64,000 nucleotides of DNA from Tenacibaculum sp. (GTDB lineage: Bacteria; Bacteroidota; Bacteroidia; Flavobacteriales; Flavobacteriaceae): positions 124,001 through 188,000 of the forward strand of contig JAKVCX010000010.1 in the NCBI GenBank assembly GCA_022448525.1, in the 5' to 3' direction. Below, piece by piece: positions 9,037 through 19,211 of this stretch. Both the position numbers and the translations under genes were made by a program. Below the pieces are notes generated by a model. That model was not told where the DNA came from. It did not search any database and was given only the letters and a program-made list of their open reading frames with translations. The first letter of the stretch is position 1. Each line of letters starts with the position of its first letter.

Positions 9037-9422
9037 TGGAAACAGTTCACAAAATCGGTAGAAGAAAGACAGCTGTTGCTCGTGTATATGTTTCTGAAGG
9101 AAGTGGAAACATCACTATCAACAAAAGAGAATTAAATAATTATTTCACTACTCCAACTTTACAATATAAAGTTCAACAACCTTTAATGTTAACTGAGAAC
9201 TTAGCTTCTTACGATATTAAAGTTAATGTTTATGGAGGTGGTGTTACTGGTCAAGCAGAAGCAATTCGTTTAGCAATTACCAGAGCTTTAGTTTCAATCA
9301 ACGAAGAACACAAAGCAGTATTAAAGCCAGAAGGATTATTAACTCGTGATCCAAGAATGGTTGAGCGTAAGAAATTCGGTCAGAAGAAAGCACGTAAGAA
9401 ATTCCAGTTCTCTAAACGTTAA
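9036..9422 (+). CDS. rpsI: 30S ribosomal protein S9
   Basis: A 128-residue small-subunit protein whose C-terminal tail contacts P-site tRNA. The sequence has IGRRKTAVARVYV at the start and the basic tail KKFGQKKARKKFQFSKR. Its ATG overlaps the rplM stop by one base, indicating translational coupling. The next gene, rpsB, follows after a 121-base gap with secondary structure. Confidence 0.98.
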   Translation: METVHKIGRRKTAVARVYVSEGSGNITINKRELNNYFTTPTLQYKVQQPLMLTENLASYDIKVNVYGGGVTGQAEAIRLAITRALVSINEEHKAVLKPEGLLTRDPRMVERKKFGQKKARKKFQFSKR

Positions 9423-9435
9423 TCGTTTATTAGAG

Positions 9436-9512
9436 CTGTTATTTATAAGAGTATATTATTTATTAACAGTTTAGTATCTAAATATTTCAGACTTAATAAC
9501 TACTGAAATATT
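9436..9512 (+). promoter_or_regulatory. Two hairpins in the rpsI-rpsB gap (possible S2 leader or attenuator)
   Basis: A perfect 10-bp stem (AATATTTCAG at 9481-9490 with CTGAAATATT at 9503-9512, 12-base loop) lies 31 bases before the rpsB start. A weaker stem (CTGTTA with TAACAG) lies just upstream, between about 9436 and 9470. Neither is followed by a proper T-run, so these look more like a 5' leader of rpsB than a terminator. Ribosomal protein leaders are common, but I do not recognise this as a named one. Confidence 0.4.
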
Positions 9513-9543
9513 GCGAAAACAGAACGTAAACACATTTTTTAAA

Positions 9544-10296
9544 ATGGCAAATATTCAAGAATTATTAGAAAGTGGAGTACACTTCGGACACTTAACTAGA
9601 AAGTGGAATCCAAACATGGCTCCTTACATTTATACTGAGCGTAATGGTGTTCACATCATCGACTTGTATAAAACTTCAGCTAAAATTGATGAAGCTACTG
9701 CAGCTTTACAAAAAATAGCTAACTCAGGACGTAAAATCTTATTCGTTGCTACTAAGAAGCAAGCTAAAGATATCGTTGCTGAAAAAGCAAAATCAGTAAA
9801 CATGCCTTACATCACAGAAAGATGGCCAGGTGGTATGTTAACTAACTTCGTTACTATCCGTAAAGCTGTAAAGAAAATGGCTTCTATTGATAGAATGAAG
9901 CAAGATGGTTCTTTCGATGCTTTATCTAAAAGAGAGAAATTACAAATTAACCGTCAACGTGAAAAGTTAGAGAAAAACTTAGGTTCTATTTCTGACATGA
10001 CTCGTTTACCAGGTGCATTATTTGTAATTGACGTAAAGAAAGAGCACATTGCTATTGCTGAAGCTCAAAAATTAAACATTCCAATCTTTGCAATGGTTGA
10101 TACAAACTCTGATCCAAGACCGATCGATTTTGTAATCCCTGCAAATGATGATGCTTCTAAGTCTATTGACAAAGTTTTATCTTATGTTACTGAATCAATT
10201 TCTGAAGGTTTAGCTGAAAGAAAAGCTGATAAGGAAAAAGCTAAAACAGAGAAAGAAGCTAAAACTACTGAAGCAAAAGCTGAAGAAGCTAAATAA
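9544..10296 (+). CDS. rpsB: 30S ribosomal protein S2
   Basis: A 250-residue small-subunit protein. I place the start at the ATG at 9544 (MANIQELLESGVHFGH), the conserved N-terminus; an in-frame TTG at 9511 falls inside a hairpin and would add 11 unrelated residues. Family motifs include TRKWNPNMAPYIY, NSGRKILFVATKKQA, ITERWPGGMLTNF and the DTNSDPRPIDFVIPANDDA segment. The C-terminal tail is Lys/Glu/Ala-rich. A terminator-like hairpin separates it from tsf. Confidence 0.97.
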   Translation: MANIQELLESGVHFGHLTRKWNPNMAPYIYTERNGVHIIDLYKTSAKIDEATAALQKIANSGRKILFVATKKQAKDIVAEKAKSVNMPYITERWPGGMLTNFVTIRKAVKKMASIDRMKQDGSFDALSKREKLQINRQREKLEKNLGSISDMTRLPGALFVIDVKKEHIAIAEAQKLNIPIFAMVDTNSDPRPIDFVIPANDDASKSIDKVLSYVTESISEGLAERKADKEKAKTEKEAKTTEAKAEEAK

Positions 10297-10306
10297 ATTT
10301 TAATTT

Positions 10307-10336
10307 AAAGGTTTCATCACATTGAAACCTTTATTT
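10307..10336 (+). terminator. Hairpin between rpsB and tsf
   Basis: A perfect 10-bp stem (AAAGGTTTCA/TGAAACCTTT), 6-base loop, followed by TTATTTTATT. It probably ends or attenuates the rpsB transcript before tsf. Confidence 0.75.
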
Positions 10337-10382
10337 TATTATATCATTGTAATTATTAATACAACTAATAAAAAAACATAAA

Positions 10383-11351
10383 ATGTCAAAAATTAGCGCT
10401 GCAGACGTAAAAAAGTTAAGAGAAACTACTGGTGCAGGAATGATGGACTGTAAGAAAGCTTTAGTAGAGGCTGAAGGAGACTTCGACAAAGCAATTGAAA
10501 TCTTACGTAAAAAAGGACAAAAAATTGCTGCTAAAAGAGCAGATCGTGATTCATCTGAAGGTGTAGCAATCGCTAAAGTTAGTGATGACAACACTTATGG
10601 TGTAGCTATCGTTTTAGCATGTGAAACTGACTTCGTTGCTAAAAATGATACTTACAAGCAATTAGCTCAACAGTTTGTTGATATCGCTATCAACTTTACT
10701 ACGAAAGAAGACTTCTTAGCTGCTGATTTTGGTGATGGTAACACTGTTGCTGAAAAATTAATCGAGCAAACTGGTGTAATCGGTGAGAAAATTGAGGTTC
10801 CTTCTTTTGAAAGAATCGAAGCTCCTTACGTTGGATCTTATACTCACGTTGGTAAAATTGCTGCTTTAGTTGGAATTACTGAGCCGGTTGAAAAGGCTGC
10901 TGAATTAACTAAAGATTTAGCTATGCAAGCTGCTTCTATGGGAGCTACAACTTTATCTTATAAAGATTTCTCTCCTGAGTACGTCGCTGCTGAAACTGAT
11001 GCAAGAATTGCTGCTATCATTAAAGATAACGAAGAATTAGTACGTTTAGGAAAGACTTTAAAGAACGTTCCTCAATTCGTATCTAGATTACAGTTAACTG
11101 ACGAAGCTTTAGCTCAAGCTGAAGAGACTGCTAAAGAGCAATTAAAAGCTGAAGGTAAACCAGAAAAAATCTGGGACAAAATCTTACCAGGAAAAATGGA
11201 AAGATTTATTTCTGATAACACTACTCTAGATCAAGAGCAATGTTTATTAGATCAAAAATTCATCAAAGACGAGAAGAAAACTGTTGCTGAATATGTATCT
11301 TCTTATGGTGAAGTAGAAGTTAAAAACTTCGTAAGAGTTACTTTAGGGTAA
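10383..11351 (+). CDS. tsf: Elongation factor Ts
   Basis: The guanine-nucleotide exchange factor for EF-Tu. The 322-residue product begins with the UBA-like domain containing KLRETTGAGMMDCKKAL, followed by the exchange core with VLACETDFVAKND. The C-terminus, FISDNTTLDQEQCLLDQKF and VKNFVRVTLG, is also diagnostic. It is longer than the E. coli protein, as is usual in Bacteroidota. The gene lies next to rpsB, its standard neighbour, and is followed by a strong terminator. Confidence 0.97.
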   Translation: MSKISAADVKKLRETTGAGMMDCKKALVEAEGDFDKAIEILRKKGQKIAAKRADRDSSEGVAIAKVSDDNTYGVAIVLACETDFVAKNDTYKQLAQQFVDIAINFTTKEDFLAADFGDGNTVAEKLIEQTGVIGEKIEVPSFERIEAPYVGSYTHVGKIAALVGITEPVEKAAELTKDLAMQAASMGATTLSYKDFSPEYVAAETDARIAAIIKDNEELVRLGKTLKNVPQFVSRLQLTDEALAQAEETAKEQLKAEGKPEKIWDKILPGKMERFISDNTTLDQEQCLLDQKFIKDEKKTVAEYVSSYGEVEVKNFVRVTLG

Positions 11352-11370
11352 TTACTTTCAAACATATTTT

Positions 11371-11403
11371 AAAAAAGACCTTTGATTATTCAAAGGTCTT
11401 TTT
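11371..11403 (+). terminator. Terminator after tsf
   Basis: Stem AAAAAGACCTTTG / CAAAGGTCTTTTT with a 6-base loop and a T-run, starting about 20 bases after the tsf stop. Confidence 0.9.
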
Positions 11404-11422
11404 ATTTTTATCTTAAAAATCT

Positions 11423-11665
11423 ATGAAAAAGATCTTCGCAGTTTTGTTTATTGTAATTTCAGTTTTTTTATCATTTGGTTTCATAGTTCAAATTCCCGAA
11501 ATAATAATTTATATTTCTAAATCAAATAGTCCATATGGGCTTGGCTACTTAATCGGTTCTTTATTGCCACTTGTTATTATTATTGGATTATTTCGAATAG
11601 GCTTGAAATGGTTAAAATCAAAACCAAAGACCGATAATGAAATTAACGATATTGGTTTAAACTAG
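11423..11665 (+). CDS. Small two-pass membrane protein of unknown function
   Basis: An 80-residue hypothetical protein. Two hydrophobic segments are clear, at about residues 4-30 and 42-65, followed by a short charged tail (KWLKSKPKTDNEINDIGLN). The ATG at 11423 follows the tsf terminator by about 20 bases, so it needs its own promoter or read-through. No family is recognised. The even hydrophobic pattern and clean start support a real gene, but evidence is limited. Confidence 0.5.
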   Translation: MKKIFAVLFIVISVFLSFGFIVQIPEIIIYISKSNSPYGLGYLIGSLLPLVIIIGLFRIGLKWLKSKPKTDNEINDIGLN

Positions 11666-11705
11666 TTTTGAAATAGTTTTTTTGGTAAGTTTCATCTTTT
11701 TTTAG

Positions 11706-12458
<753 letters not shown>

Positions 12459-12503
12459 AATCGTATTAATCAAACCAATACTGATTTACAAAATTTTCGA
12501 AAA

Positions 12504-13058
12504 ATGACTGAAGAAATAGATTTTATATTAGATAGTGCTAAAGAAGCAATGGATAGTGCCATTTCTCATTTAGAAAAGGAATTAAGAAGTATTAGAGCTG
12601 GTAAAGCATCACCTGCAATGTTAGCAAATGTTCAGGTAGATTATTATGGATCTGCAACTCCGTTAAGTCAAGTTGCAAATGTTAATACTCCTGATGCTCG
12701 TACAATTTCTATTCAACCTTGGGAAAAGAATATGTTACAAGAAATCGAAAAAGCAATTATGATTGCGAATTTAGGTTTCAACCCAATGAATAATGGAGAA
12801 AACATTATCATTAATGTACCACCATTAACTGAAGAACGTCGTCGTGATTTAGCCAAACAAGCAAAAGCTGAAGCTGAAAACGCAAAAGTTGGTGTACGAA
12901 ATGCACGAAAAGACGCTAACAATGAAATTAAAAAATTGGATGTTTCTGATGATATGAAGAAAAACACAGAAGCTGATATCCAAAATTTAACGGACAACTA
13001 CGTTAAACAGATTGATGAAAAATTCTCTGTAAAAGAGAAAGAAATCATGACAGTTTAA
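12504..13058 (+). CDS. frr: Ribosome recycling factor
   Basis: With EF-G, splits the post-termination ribosome. The 184-residue protein has the expected two-domain sequence: LEKELRSIRAGKASPAML at the N-terminus, YYGSATPLSQVANV in the small domain, and PPLTEERRRDLAKQAKAEAEN leading into the C-terminal helix. It lies directly after pyrH and before a strong terminator. Confidence 0.98.
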   Translation: MTEEIDFILDSAKEAMDSAISHLEKELRSIRAGKASPAMLANVQVDYYGSATPLSQVANVNTPDARTISIQPWEKNMLQEIEKAIMIANLGFNPMNNGENIIINVPPLTEERRRDLAKQAKAEAENAKVGVRNARKDANNEIKKLDVSDDMKKNTEADIQNLTDNYVKQIDEKFSVKEKEIMTV

Positions 13059-13077
13059 TTTTAGACAATATTTTTTA

Positions 13078-13108
13078 AAGAAGAGTGTTTCCAACACTCT
13101 TTTTTTTT
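13078..13108 (+). terminator. Terminator after frr
   Basis: Stem AAGAGTGTT / AACACTCTT with a 3-base loop, flanked by an A-rich run and followed by an unbroken T-run. Its T-run overlaps the -33 element of the next gene's promoter. Confidence 0.9.
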
Positions 13109-13138
13109 GTTCTATTTCCTCTTTTTAACCTACCTTTG
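13106..13138 (+). promoter_or_regulatory. Promoter of the MMPL/RND exporter
   Basis: TTTG at 13106-13109, 21 bases, then TACCTTTG at 13131-13138. The promoter abuts the frr terminator and ends 15 bases before the chosen ATG, supporting the internal start at 13154 over an upstream in-frame ATG at 13085 that lies within the terminator. Confidence 0.7.
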
Positions 13139-13153
13139 CACAAATTTTTTTGG

Positions 13154-15523
13154 ATGACTTTTTGGACTAAGATCGCAGGATTTATTTTACGTAATCGCTA
13201 CCTAGTATTAGCTGTAATTATTGGTATTACTGCATACTTAGTCTCCCAAACAGACAACATTCGTTTCTCATACTCAGAAGCAAACCTACTTCCAGAGAAT
13301 CATCCAGTGAATGTTGAGTATGATAAATTCTTAGATATTTTTGGTGAAGAAGGAAACTTAATCATTCTAGGATTAAAAGACAGCACTGTTTTTGAAGTAG
13401 AAAAATTTAATGCTTGGAACAAACTTGCCAAGAAGCTAGATTCAACCGCTCAAGTAGAACTTACTGTATCTATAACCGATATCAAGAAATTAGAAGCAGA
13501 CAGAAAAAACAGAAAGTTCGTAGTAAGTCCGCTTTTAGACAAAACTCCAAGCAACCAAGAAGATATTGAAAAAATAAAAGAACAGTTATTTGAAAAGTTA
13601 CCGTTTTATGAAAACATTCTTTACAACGAAGAAGGAACTATTCAAACTGCTATTTATTTAAAAAAGGATATTGTAAATACACCAGAACGTGCTGATTTTA
13701 TCGAACAAGTTCTGATTCCAGAGGTTGAAAAATTTGAAAAAAATTACAATCTTCAAGTTCGTATTTCGGGAATGCCTTACATCCGAACTTTAAATTCAAA
13801 GAACATCGCAGACGAAATGTTACTTTTCGTAGGAGGTGCGCTTTTAATTACGGCTATCATATTCTTCTTCTTTTTTAGATCTTTCAGAGCAACGTTTATT
13901 ACATTATTGGTTGTTGGAGTTGGAGTTATTTGGGCTTTCGGTTTTATAGGTTTATTGGGATATGAATTAACAGTTTTAACTGCTTTAATTCCACCTTTAA
14001 TTATTGTAATCGGGGTTCCAAATGCTGTTTTCTTAATAAACAAATATCAGCAAGAGGTTAAAAAACATGGAAATCAAGCAAAATCCTTACAACGTGTAAT
14101 TTCTAAAATTGGTAATGCTACGTTAATGACGAACATAACAACTGCTTCTGGATTTGCCACTTTTGTTTTTGTAAAAAGTCAATTATTACGAGAGTTCGGA
14201 GTTTTAGCATCTATCAACATTATTAGTATTTTCATTCTGGCATTATTAATTATTCCTATTCTATATAGTTTCATGCCTTTACCACAAAAGAAACATTTAA
14301 ACCATTTAGAAAAACGATGGATGGAAAATGTGGTAAATTGGATGGAGCGAACGGTAAGACATCAACGAATCGCTATTTATATCACCACTGTTGTCATCAT
14401 TATTTTAAGTATGGCTGGACTTGCGTTAATCAGAGTTTCCGGAAGTTTAATAGAAGATATGCCTAAAGGAAAACAGTTTTATAAAGACATAAAATTCTTT
14501 GAAACTGAGTTTGGTGGTATCATGCCACTAGAAATATTAGTTGACACAAAAAGAGATAAAGGTGTAATGAAGCTTTCCACACTGAAAAAGATGGAAAAGC
14601 TGAATGAGACAATCGAAACATTCCCTGAATTGTCAAAACCTATTTCTGTAAATAATTTAGTTAAATACTCGAAGCAAGCCTACTATAAAGGAAACCCAAA
14701 ATATTATCAACTACCCACCAGTCAGGAACAAAGTTACATTTTTGCTTACACCAAAAATTCAGAAGGGAATTCTGGAATGCTAAAAAACTTTGTTGATAGT
14801 ACTGGAAGATACGCACGTATCACTACATTCATGAAAGATGTTGGAACAGATAAAATGGATATTATTCAGGAAAGATTAAATGCCGTAATCAAAAAGCAAT
14901 TTCCTGGTGAAAAATTCCAAGTATCAATGACTGGTAAAGCATTAGTTTTCTTGAAAGGAACGAATTATCTAATAAGAAACCTAGTTATTTCTTTATCACT
15001 AGCTATTGTTCTTATTTCTATTTTTATGGCTTGGATGTTTAGATCATTAGAAATGATTTTAATTTCGTTAATTCCAAATATGCTGCCGTTATTAATGACA
15101 GCAGGACTAATGGGATTCTTCGATATTCCAATAAAACCATCAACGATTCTTGTATTCAGTATTGCCTTTGGAATTTCCGTGGATGATACTATTCACTTCT
15201 TAGCGAAATATCGTCAAGAACTCTTAGCCAACAATTGGAGAATTAAACCTGCTGTTTATTCTGCCTTAAAGGAAACTGGTGTAAGTATGTTCTACACTTC
15301 TATTGTATTATTCTTTGGATTCTTAGTATTTACAGTGTCGAGCTTTGGAGGAACTATTGCATTAGGAGGTTTAGTTTCGGTAACACTTTTATTAGCAATG
15401 GTTTCGAATTTATTACTATTACCTTCTCTTCTATTATCTTTTGAGAAAAAAATAGCTAATAAGAAAGTACTAAAGGAAACGAATTTCAAGATTTTACCTC
15501 CAAAAGAGAAAACTGAAAAATAA
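13154..15523 (+). CDS. MMPL/RND-superfamily exporter
   Basis: A 789-residue inner-membrane transporter. It has two repeats of one transmembrane helix, a periplasmic loop and a cluster of five helices; the clusters are at about residues 220-390 and 605-770. The second ends with the conserved FSIAFGISVDDTIHFLAKYR, the proton-relay region of the RND fold, and the first has the matching IVIGVPNAVFLINKYQ. This half-size, adaptor-free type resembles HpnN/MMPL and SSD proteins that move lipids or hydrophobic cargo, rather than AcrB drug pumps. The substrate is unknown. It has its own promoter after frr. Confidence 0.85.
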   Translation: MTFWTKIAGFILRNRYLVLAVIIGITAYLVSQTDNIRFSYSEANLLPENHPVNVEYDKFLDIFGEEGNLIILGLKDSTVFEVEKFNAWNKLAKKLDSTAQVELTVSITDIKKLEADRKNRKFVVSPLLDKTPSNQEDIEKIKEQLFEKLPFYENILYNEEGTIQTAIYLKKDIVNTPERADFIEQVLIPEVEKFEKNYNLQVRISGMPYIRTLNSKNIADEMLLFVGGALLITAIIFFFFFRSFRATFITLLVVGVGVIWAFGFIGLLGYELTVLTALIPPLIIVIGVPNAVFLINKYQQEVKKHGNQAKSLQRVISKIGNATLMTNITTASGFATFVFVKSQLLREFGVLASINIISIFILALLIIPILYSFMPLPQKKHLNHLEKRWMENVVNWMERTVRHQRIAIYITTVVIIILSMAGLALIRVSGSLIEDMPKGKQFYKDIKFFETEFGGIMPLEILVDTKRDKGVMKLSTLKKMEKLNETIETFPELSKPISVNNLVKYSKQAYYKGNPKYYQLPTSQEQSYIFAYTKNSEGNSGMLKNFVDSTGRYARITTFMKDVGTDKMDIIQERLNAVIKKQFPGEKFQVSMTGKALVFLKGTNYLIRNLVISLSLAIVLISIFMAWMFRSLEMILISLIPNMLPLLMTAGLMGFFDIPIKPSTILVFSIAFGISVDDTIHFLAKYRQELLANNWRIKPAVYSALKETGVSMFYTSIVLFFGFLVFTVSSFGGTIALGGLVSVTLLLAMVSNLLLLPSLLLSFEKKIANKKVLKETNFKILPPKEKTEK

Positions 15524-15589
15524 AACTACTTTTATTTAAAATCCTACTATTCATAAGATAAATCCGTTGTTAATTTCTCTTTAAAAAAT

Positions 15590-15597
15590 TATATTTG
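15590..15597 (+). promoter_or_regulatory. -7 element TATATTTG upstream of asnS
   Basis: TATATTTG fits TAnnTTTG and lies 21 bases before the asnS ATG at 15619. The alternative TTG start at 15595 would sit inside this element, so the ATG is preferred. Confidence 0.6.
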
Positions 15598-15618
15598 TCG
15601 CTCAATTTTTTAAAGAAT

Positions 15619-17061
15619 ATGAAAACAAGTAGCGTAAAAGAATTATTAGCTTCGGAAAAGCTTCTTCAAGAAGTAAATGTTAAAGGTTGGGTAAGAGCGT
15701 TTAGAAGTAATCGTTTTATTCAATTAAATGATGGTTCTACTATTAATAATATTCAATGTGTTGTTGATTTCGAAAATACAGATGAAGCTTTATTAAAGAG
15801 AATTAATACAGGCGCTGCTGTTTCTATTAATGGAACTTTAGTTGAAAGTCAAGGTAAAGGACAATCAGTAGAGATTCAGGTAACAAATGTTGAAATTTTA
15901 GGAGATGCTGATCCAGATGAAGTTTCTAAAACAATTCTACAACCAAAAAGACACTCATTAGAATTTTTAAGACAACAAGCTCACTTACGTGTTAGAACTA
16001 ATACTTTTAGCGCGGTTATGAGAGTTCGTTCAGCACTTTCTTTTGCCGTGCACCAATATTTCCAACAAAATGGATTTTACTACGTAAATACTCCTATTAT
16101 TACGGGATCGGATGCGGAAGGAGCAGGAGAAATGTTTAGAGTTACCAACTTTGAGGCAAACAAAGCTCCATTGAATGAAGATGGTGAAGTAGATTACACT
16201 CAAGATTTCTTCGGAAAGCAAACGAATTTAACAGTATCTGGACAACTAGAAGCTGAAACATATGCAATGGGACTTGGTAAAGTATATACTTTCGGACCAA
16301 CTTTTAGAGCTGAAAATTCAAATACTACTCGTCACCTAGCAGAATTCTGGATGATTGAACCTGAGGTTGCATTTAATGATTTAGATGCAAACATGGATTT
16401 ATCTGAAGATTTCATTAAGTACGTTTTACAATATGTTTTAGATAACTGTAAGGATGATCTCGCTTTCTTAGAAAACAGATTACTTCAAGAAGAGAAGACT
16501 AAACCTCAAGCTGAAAGAAGTGAAATGTCTTTAATTGAGAAAATTAAGTTTGTTGTTGACAACAACTTTAAAAGAGTATCATATACAGAAGCTATTGACA
16601 TTTTACGCAATAGTAAACCTAATAAGAAGAAAAAATTCCAGTACCCAATTAATGAATGGGGAGCTGATTTACAATCTGAACACGAACGTTATTTAGTAGA
16701 GAAACACTTTAAATGTCCAGTAATTTTATTCGATTATCCAGCGAAAATTAAAGCATTCTATATGCGTTTGAATGATGATGGTAAAACGGTAAGAGCAATG
16801 GACGTTTTATTCCCAGGAATTGGAGAAATGGTTGGTGGATCTCAAAGAGAGGAACGTCTAGATGTTTTAAAAGAAAAGATGGCTGCTTTAGGAATTGAAG
16901 AAGAAGAATTATGGTGGTACTTAGACACTCGTAAATTCGGAACTGCAGTTCACTCTGGATTTGGATTAGGTTTTGAACGTTTAGTGTTATTTACAACAGG
17001 AATGGGTAATATTAGAGATGTAATTCCTTTTCCAAGAACACCGCAAAACGCAGAATTCTAA
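15619..17061 (+). CDS. asnS: Asparaginyl-tRNA synthetase
   Basis: A class IIb aminoacyl-tRNA synthetase charging tRNA-Asn. The 480-residue product has an N-terminal OB-fold anticodon-binding domain ([21 protein letters not shown]) and the class II catalytic core: motif 2 [25 protein letters not shown] region and motif 3 near the end, [28 protein letters not shown]. The start is the ATG at 15619. The gene is followed by a terminator and then rpoN. Confidence 0.97.
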   Translation: MKTSSVKELLASEKLLQEVNVKGWVRAFRSNRFIQLNDGSTINNIQCVVDFENTDEALLKRINTGAAVSINGTLVESQGKGQSVEIQVTNVEILGDADPDEVSKTILQPKRHSLEFLRQQAHLRVRTNTFSAVMRVRSALSFAVHQYFQQNGFYYVNTPIITGSDAEGAGEMFRVTNFEANKAPLNEDGEVDYTQDFFGKQTNLTVSGQLEAETYAMGLGKVYTFGPTFRAENSNTTRHLAEFWMIEPEVAFNDLDANMDLSEDFIKYVLQYVLDNCKDDLAFLENRLLQEEKTKPQAERSEMSLIEKIKFVVDNNFKRVSYTEAIDILRNSKPNKKKKFQYPINEWGADLQSEHERYLVEKHFKCPVILFDYPAKIKAFYMRLNDDGKTVRAMDVLFPGIGEMVGGSQREERLDVLKEKMAALGIEEEELWWYLDTRKFGTAVHSGFGLGFERLVLFTTGMGNIRDVIPFPRTPQNAEF

Positions 17062-17086
17062 AAAGAATATTAAAATACATATAGTT

Positions 17087-17123
17087 ATCGCCATTCCTAA
17101 TAAGAATGGCGATTTTATTTTTT
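17087..17123 (+). terminator. Terminator after asnS
   Basis: Stem ATCGCCATTC / GAATGGCGAT (10 bp, loop 7) followed by a T-rich run. The rpoN promoter element begins only 20 bases downstream of the stem. Confidence 0.85.
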
Positions 17124-17132
17124 CGAAAATCA

Positions 17133-17140
17133 TATATTTG
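17133..17140 (+). promoter_or_regulatory. -7 element TATATTTG almost touching the rpoN start
   Basis: TATATTTG ends 5 bases before the rpoN ATG. With a start site about 5-7 bases after this element, the rpoN transcript would be leaderless or nearly so. Confidence 0.55.
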
Positions 17141-17145
17141 TAACT

Positions 17146-18609
17146 ATGCTAAAACAAAGTTTACATCAAAAATTACTTCAAAAACTGTCTCCTCAACAAA
17201 TTCAGTTAATGAAATTGATTCAACTGCCTACACAGGCATTTGAAGAAAGATTAAAACAAGAAATTGAGGAAAACCCCGCACTAGATACTGGAAAAGACGA
17301 AAGTGATAGTTTTGAGGATGATTTTGCTAACGATGTTGATTATGATGATTCTGGAAATGAAAAAATTGATGCAGACGATATCAATATCGATGAATATTTA
17401 AGTGATGATGAATATCCTAGCTATAAAACACAAGCTAACAATTATTCCGCTGATGATGAAGAAAAGCAAGTACCTTATGCTGCGGGAACAACATTTCATC
17501 AATCCTTAAAAAATCAATTGAATACTTTCAGAATTGATGAAGAAGAAAAAGCAATAGCCGAATTTTTAGTTGGAAGCATTGATGAAAGTGGATACATTAG
17601 AAGAGAAATTATTGATTTAATTGATGATTTAGCTTTTACTCAAAACGTATTCACCTCTGAAGAAAAAGTTGAACACGTATTAAAAAATGTTGTTCAAAAG
17701 TTAGATCCCATAGGAGTTGGTGCAAGAGATTTAAAGGAATGTTTAATCATTCAATTAAAATCAAAATCTGAAACAAAAAGTAGGGCTTTAGCCATTAGAG
17801 TTCTAGAAACAGCATTTGACCATTTTGTAAAAAAGCATTACAAAAAGCTGCTTGATAAATTCGACATTTCAGAGGAAGAATTAAAAAAAGCGAATTCTGA
17901 AATTGCAAAATTGAACCCTAAACCAGGAAGTTCATATGCTGGAAATAACAAAATTGCAGAGCAGATCGTTCCTGATTTTACGATAAGAATTATTGAAGGA
18001 AAATTAGAGTTGACCTTAAATTCAAGAAATGCTCCTGAACTTCATGTTTCTAGAGAGTATAATAATATGCTTAAAGGATATCAAGACTCTAAGGATAAAA
18101 CGAAATCTCAAAAAGACGCAGTTCTATTTATTAAACAAAAACTTGATGCTGCTAAGTGGTTCATTGACGCAATTAAACAGCGTCAACAAACGTTATTGGT
18201 TACAATGAACGCAATTATGCATTACCAGTATGATTATTTTTTAACTGGTGATGAACGTAAGTTAAAACCAATGATTTTAAAAGATATTGCTGATACTATT
18301 AACATGGATGTATCGACCGTTTCTCGTGTGGCTAATAGTAAATACGTTTCCACTCCATACGGCACAAAGTTAATTAAGGAGTTCTTTTCAGAGTCTATGA
18401 AAAATGACCAAGGAGAAGATGTTTCAACAAGGGAAATAAAGAAAATATTAGAAACAGTAATTGCTGAGGAGAATAAAAAGAAACCTTTAACAGATGAAAA
18501 ATTGTCTGGAATATTAAAGGAAAAAGGCTATCCTATTGCTCGAAGAACGGTGGCAAAATATAGAGAGCAGTTAGACATTCCTGTAGCAAGACTTAGAAAA
18601 GAAATATAA
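17146..18609 (+). CDS. rpoN: RNA polymerase sigma-54 factor
   Basis: Directs RNA polymerase to -24/-12 promoters that need an AAA+ activator. The 487-residue protein has the Gln/Leu-rich activator-interacting region I (LHQKLLQKLSPQQIQLMKLI), an acidic region II (about residues 45-110), the core-binding domain, and the helix-turn-helix followed by the RpoN box ARRTVAKYREQL near the C-terminus. Region II is notably acidic and long. No bacterial enhancer-binding activator is encoded in this window. A membrane protein gene starts 2 bases after it. Confidence 0.97.
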   Translation: MLKQSLHQKLLQKLSPQQIQLMKLIQLPTQAFEERLKQEIEENPALDTGKDESDSFEDDFANDVDYDDSGNEKIDADDINIDEYLSDDEYPSYKTQANNYSADDEEKQVPYAAGTTFHQSLKNQLNTFRIDEEEKAIAEFLVGSIDESGYIRREIIDLIDDLAFTQNVFTSEEKVEHVLKNVVQKLDPIGVGARDLKECLIIQLKSKSETKSRALAIRVLETAFDHFVKKHYKKLLDKFDISEEELKKANSEIAKLNPKPGSSYAGNNKIAEQIVPDFTIRIIEGKLELTLNSRNAPELHVSREYNNMLKGYQDSKDKTKSQKDAVLFIKQKLDAAKWFIDAIKQRQQTLLVTMNAIMHYQYDYFLTGDERKLKPMILKDIADTINMDVSTVSRVANSKYVSTPYGTKLIKEFFSESMKNDQGEDVSTREIKKILETVIAEENKKKPLTDEKLSGILKEKGYPIARRTVAKYREQLDIPVARLRKEI

Positions 18610-18611
18610 TA

Positions 18612-19211
18612 ATGCGTTGGCACAAGTTCTTATCGACAATCTTACATCCTATCGTAATGCCTACGGTAGGAATTTTGCTTTATTTTTTTCTTTCTCCTTT
18701 TACTATAAGTTTTCCCGAGCAATTATACTTCCTTACATTCGTTTTTAGCTTGACTTATGTTATTCCTATAATAATCCTTATAACATTAAAGTTAACTCGT
18801 AAAATAAGCTCTATTGATCTTCCATCAATAAAAGAAAGAAAAGTTCCATTATTCATAATGATGTGTCTATTTCTTTTTCTGGCAAGATACTTTAGTAATT
18901 TCAGAAACGTTCAAGATCTATCTTACCTGTTTTATGGAACATTATTAGGACTAATTGGAATCTATTTGATTTTCGCATTGGGAATAAAAACAAGTATACA
19001 CTTATTGTCAATGGGAAGTGCAGTTGGTTATTTCATTGTATTCCAACTGATTTATAATATATCAGTTACTCCTTTAATCTTAATTCTAATATTACTATCA
19101 GGACTTCTTGCATCATCAAGATTATATTTGAAAGCACATACACCTAAAGAAGTATATCTTGGTTTTCTATTGGGAATAGGAACACAGCTCATTTCTTACT
19201 ATATTCTATAA
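18612..19211 (+). CDS. PAP2-like polytopic membrane protein
   Basis: A 199-residue integral membrane protein with about six hydrophobic helices. The C-terminal half resembles the type 2 phosphatidic acid phosphatase core: KTSIHLLSMGSA fits the middle SGH-type motif only loosely, while SRLYLKAHTPKEVYLGFLLG fits the last motif well, with its conserved Arg, His and acidic residue. The first motif is not obvious, so activity on lipid phosphates is uncertain. It starts 2 bases after rpoN and is probably co-transcribed. It ends inside the convergent barrel gene by 6 bases. Confidence 0.65.
   Translation: MRWHKFLSTILHPIVMPTVGILLYFFLSPFTISFPEQLYFLTFVFSLTYVIPIIILITLKLTRKISSIDLPSIKERKVPLFIMMCLFLFLARYFSNFRNVQDLSYLFYGTLLGLIGIYLIFALGIKTSIHLLSMGSAVGYFIVFQLIYNISVTPLILILILLSGLLASSRLYLKAHTPKEVYLGFLLGIGTQLISYYIL

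Noticed and set aside
13085..13153. An upstream start for the MMPL/RND exporter
   Set aside because: It lies inside the frr terminator and before the promoter; the ATG at 13154 gives the expected first helix.
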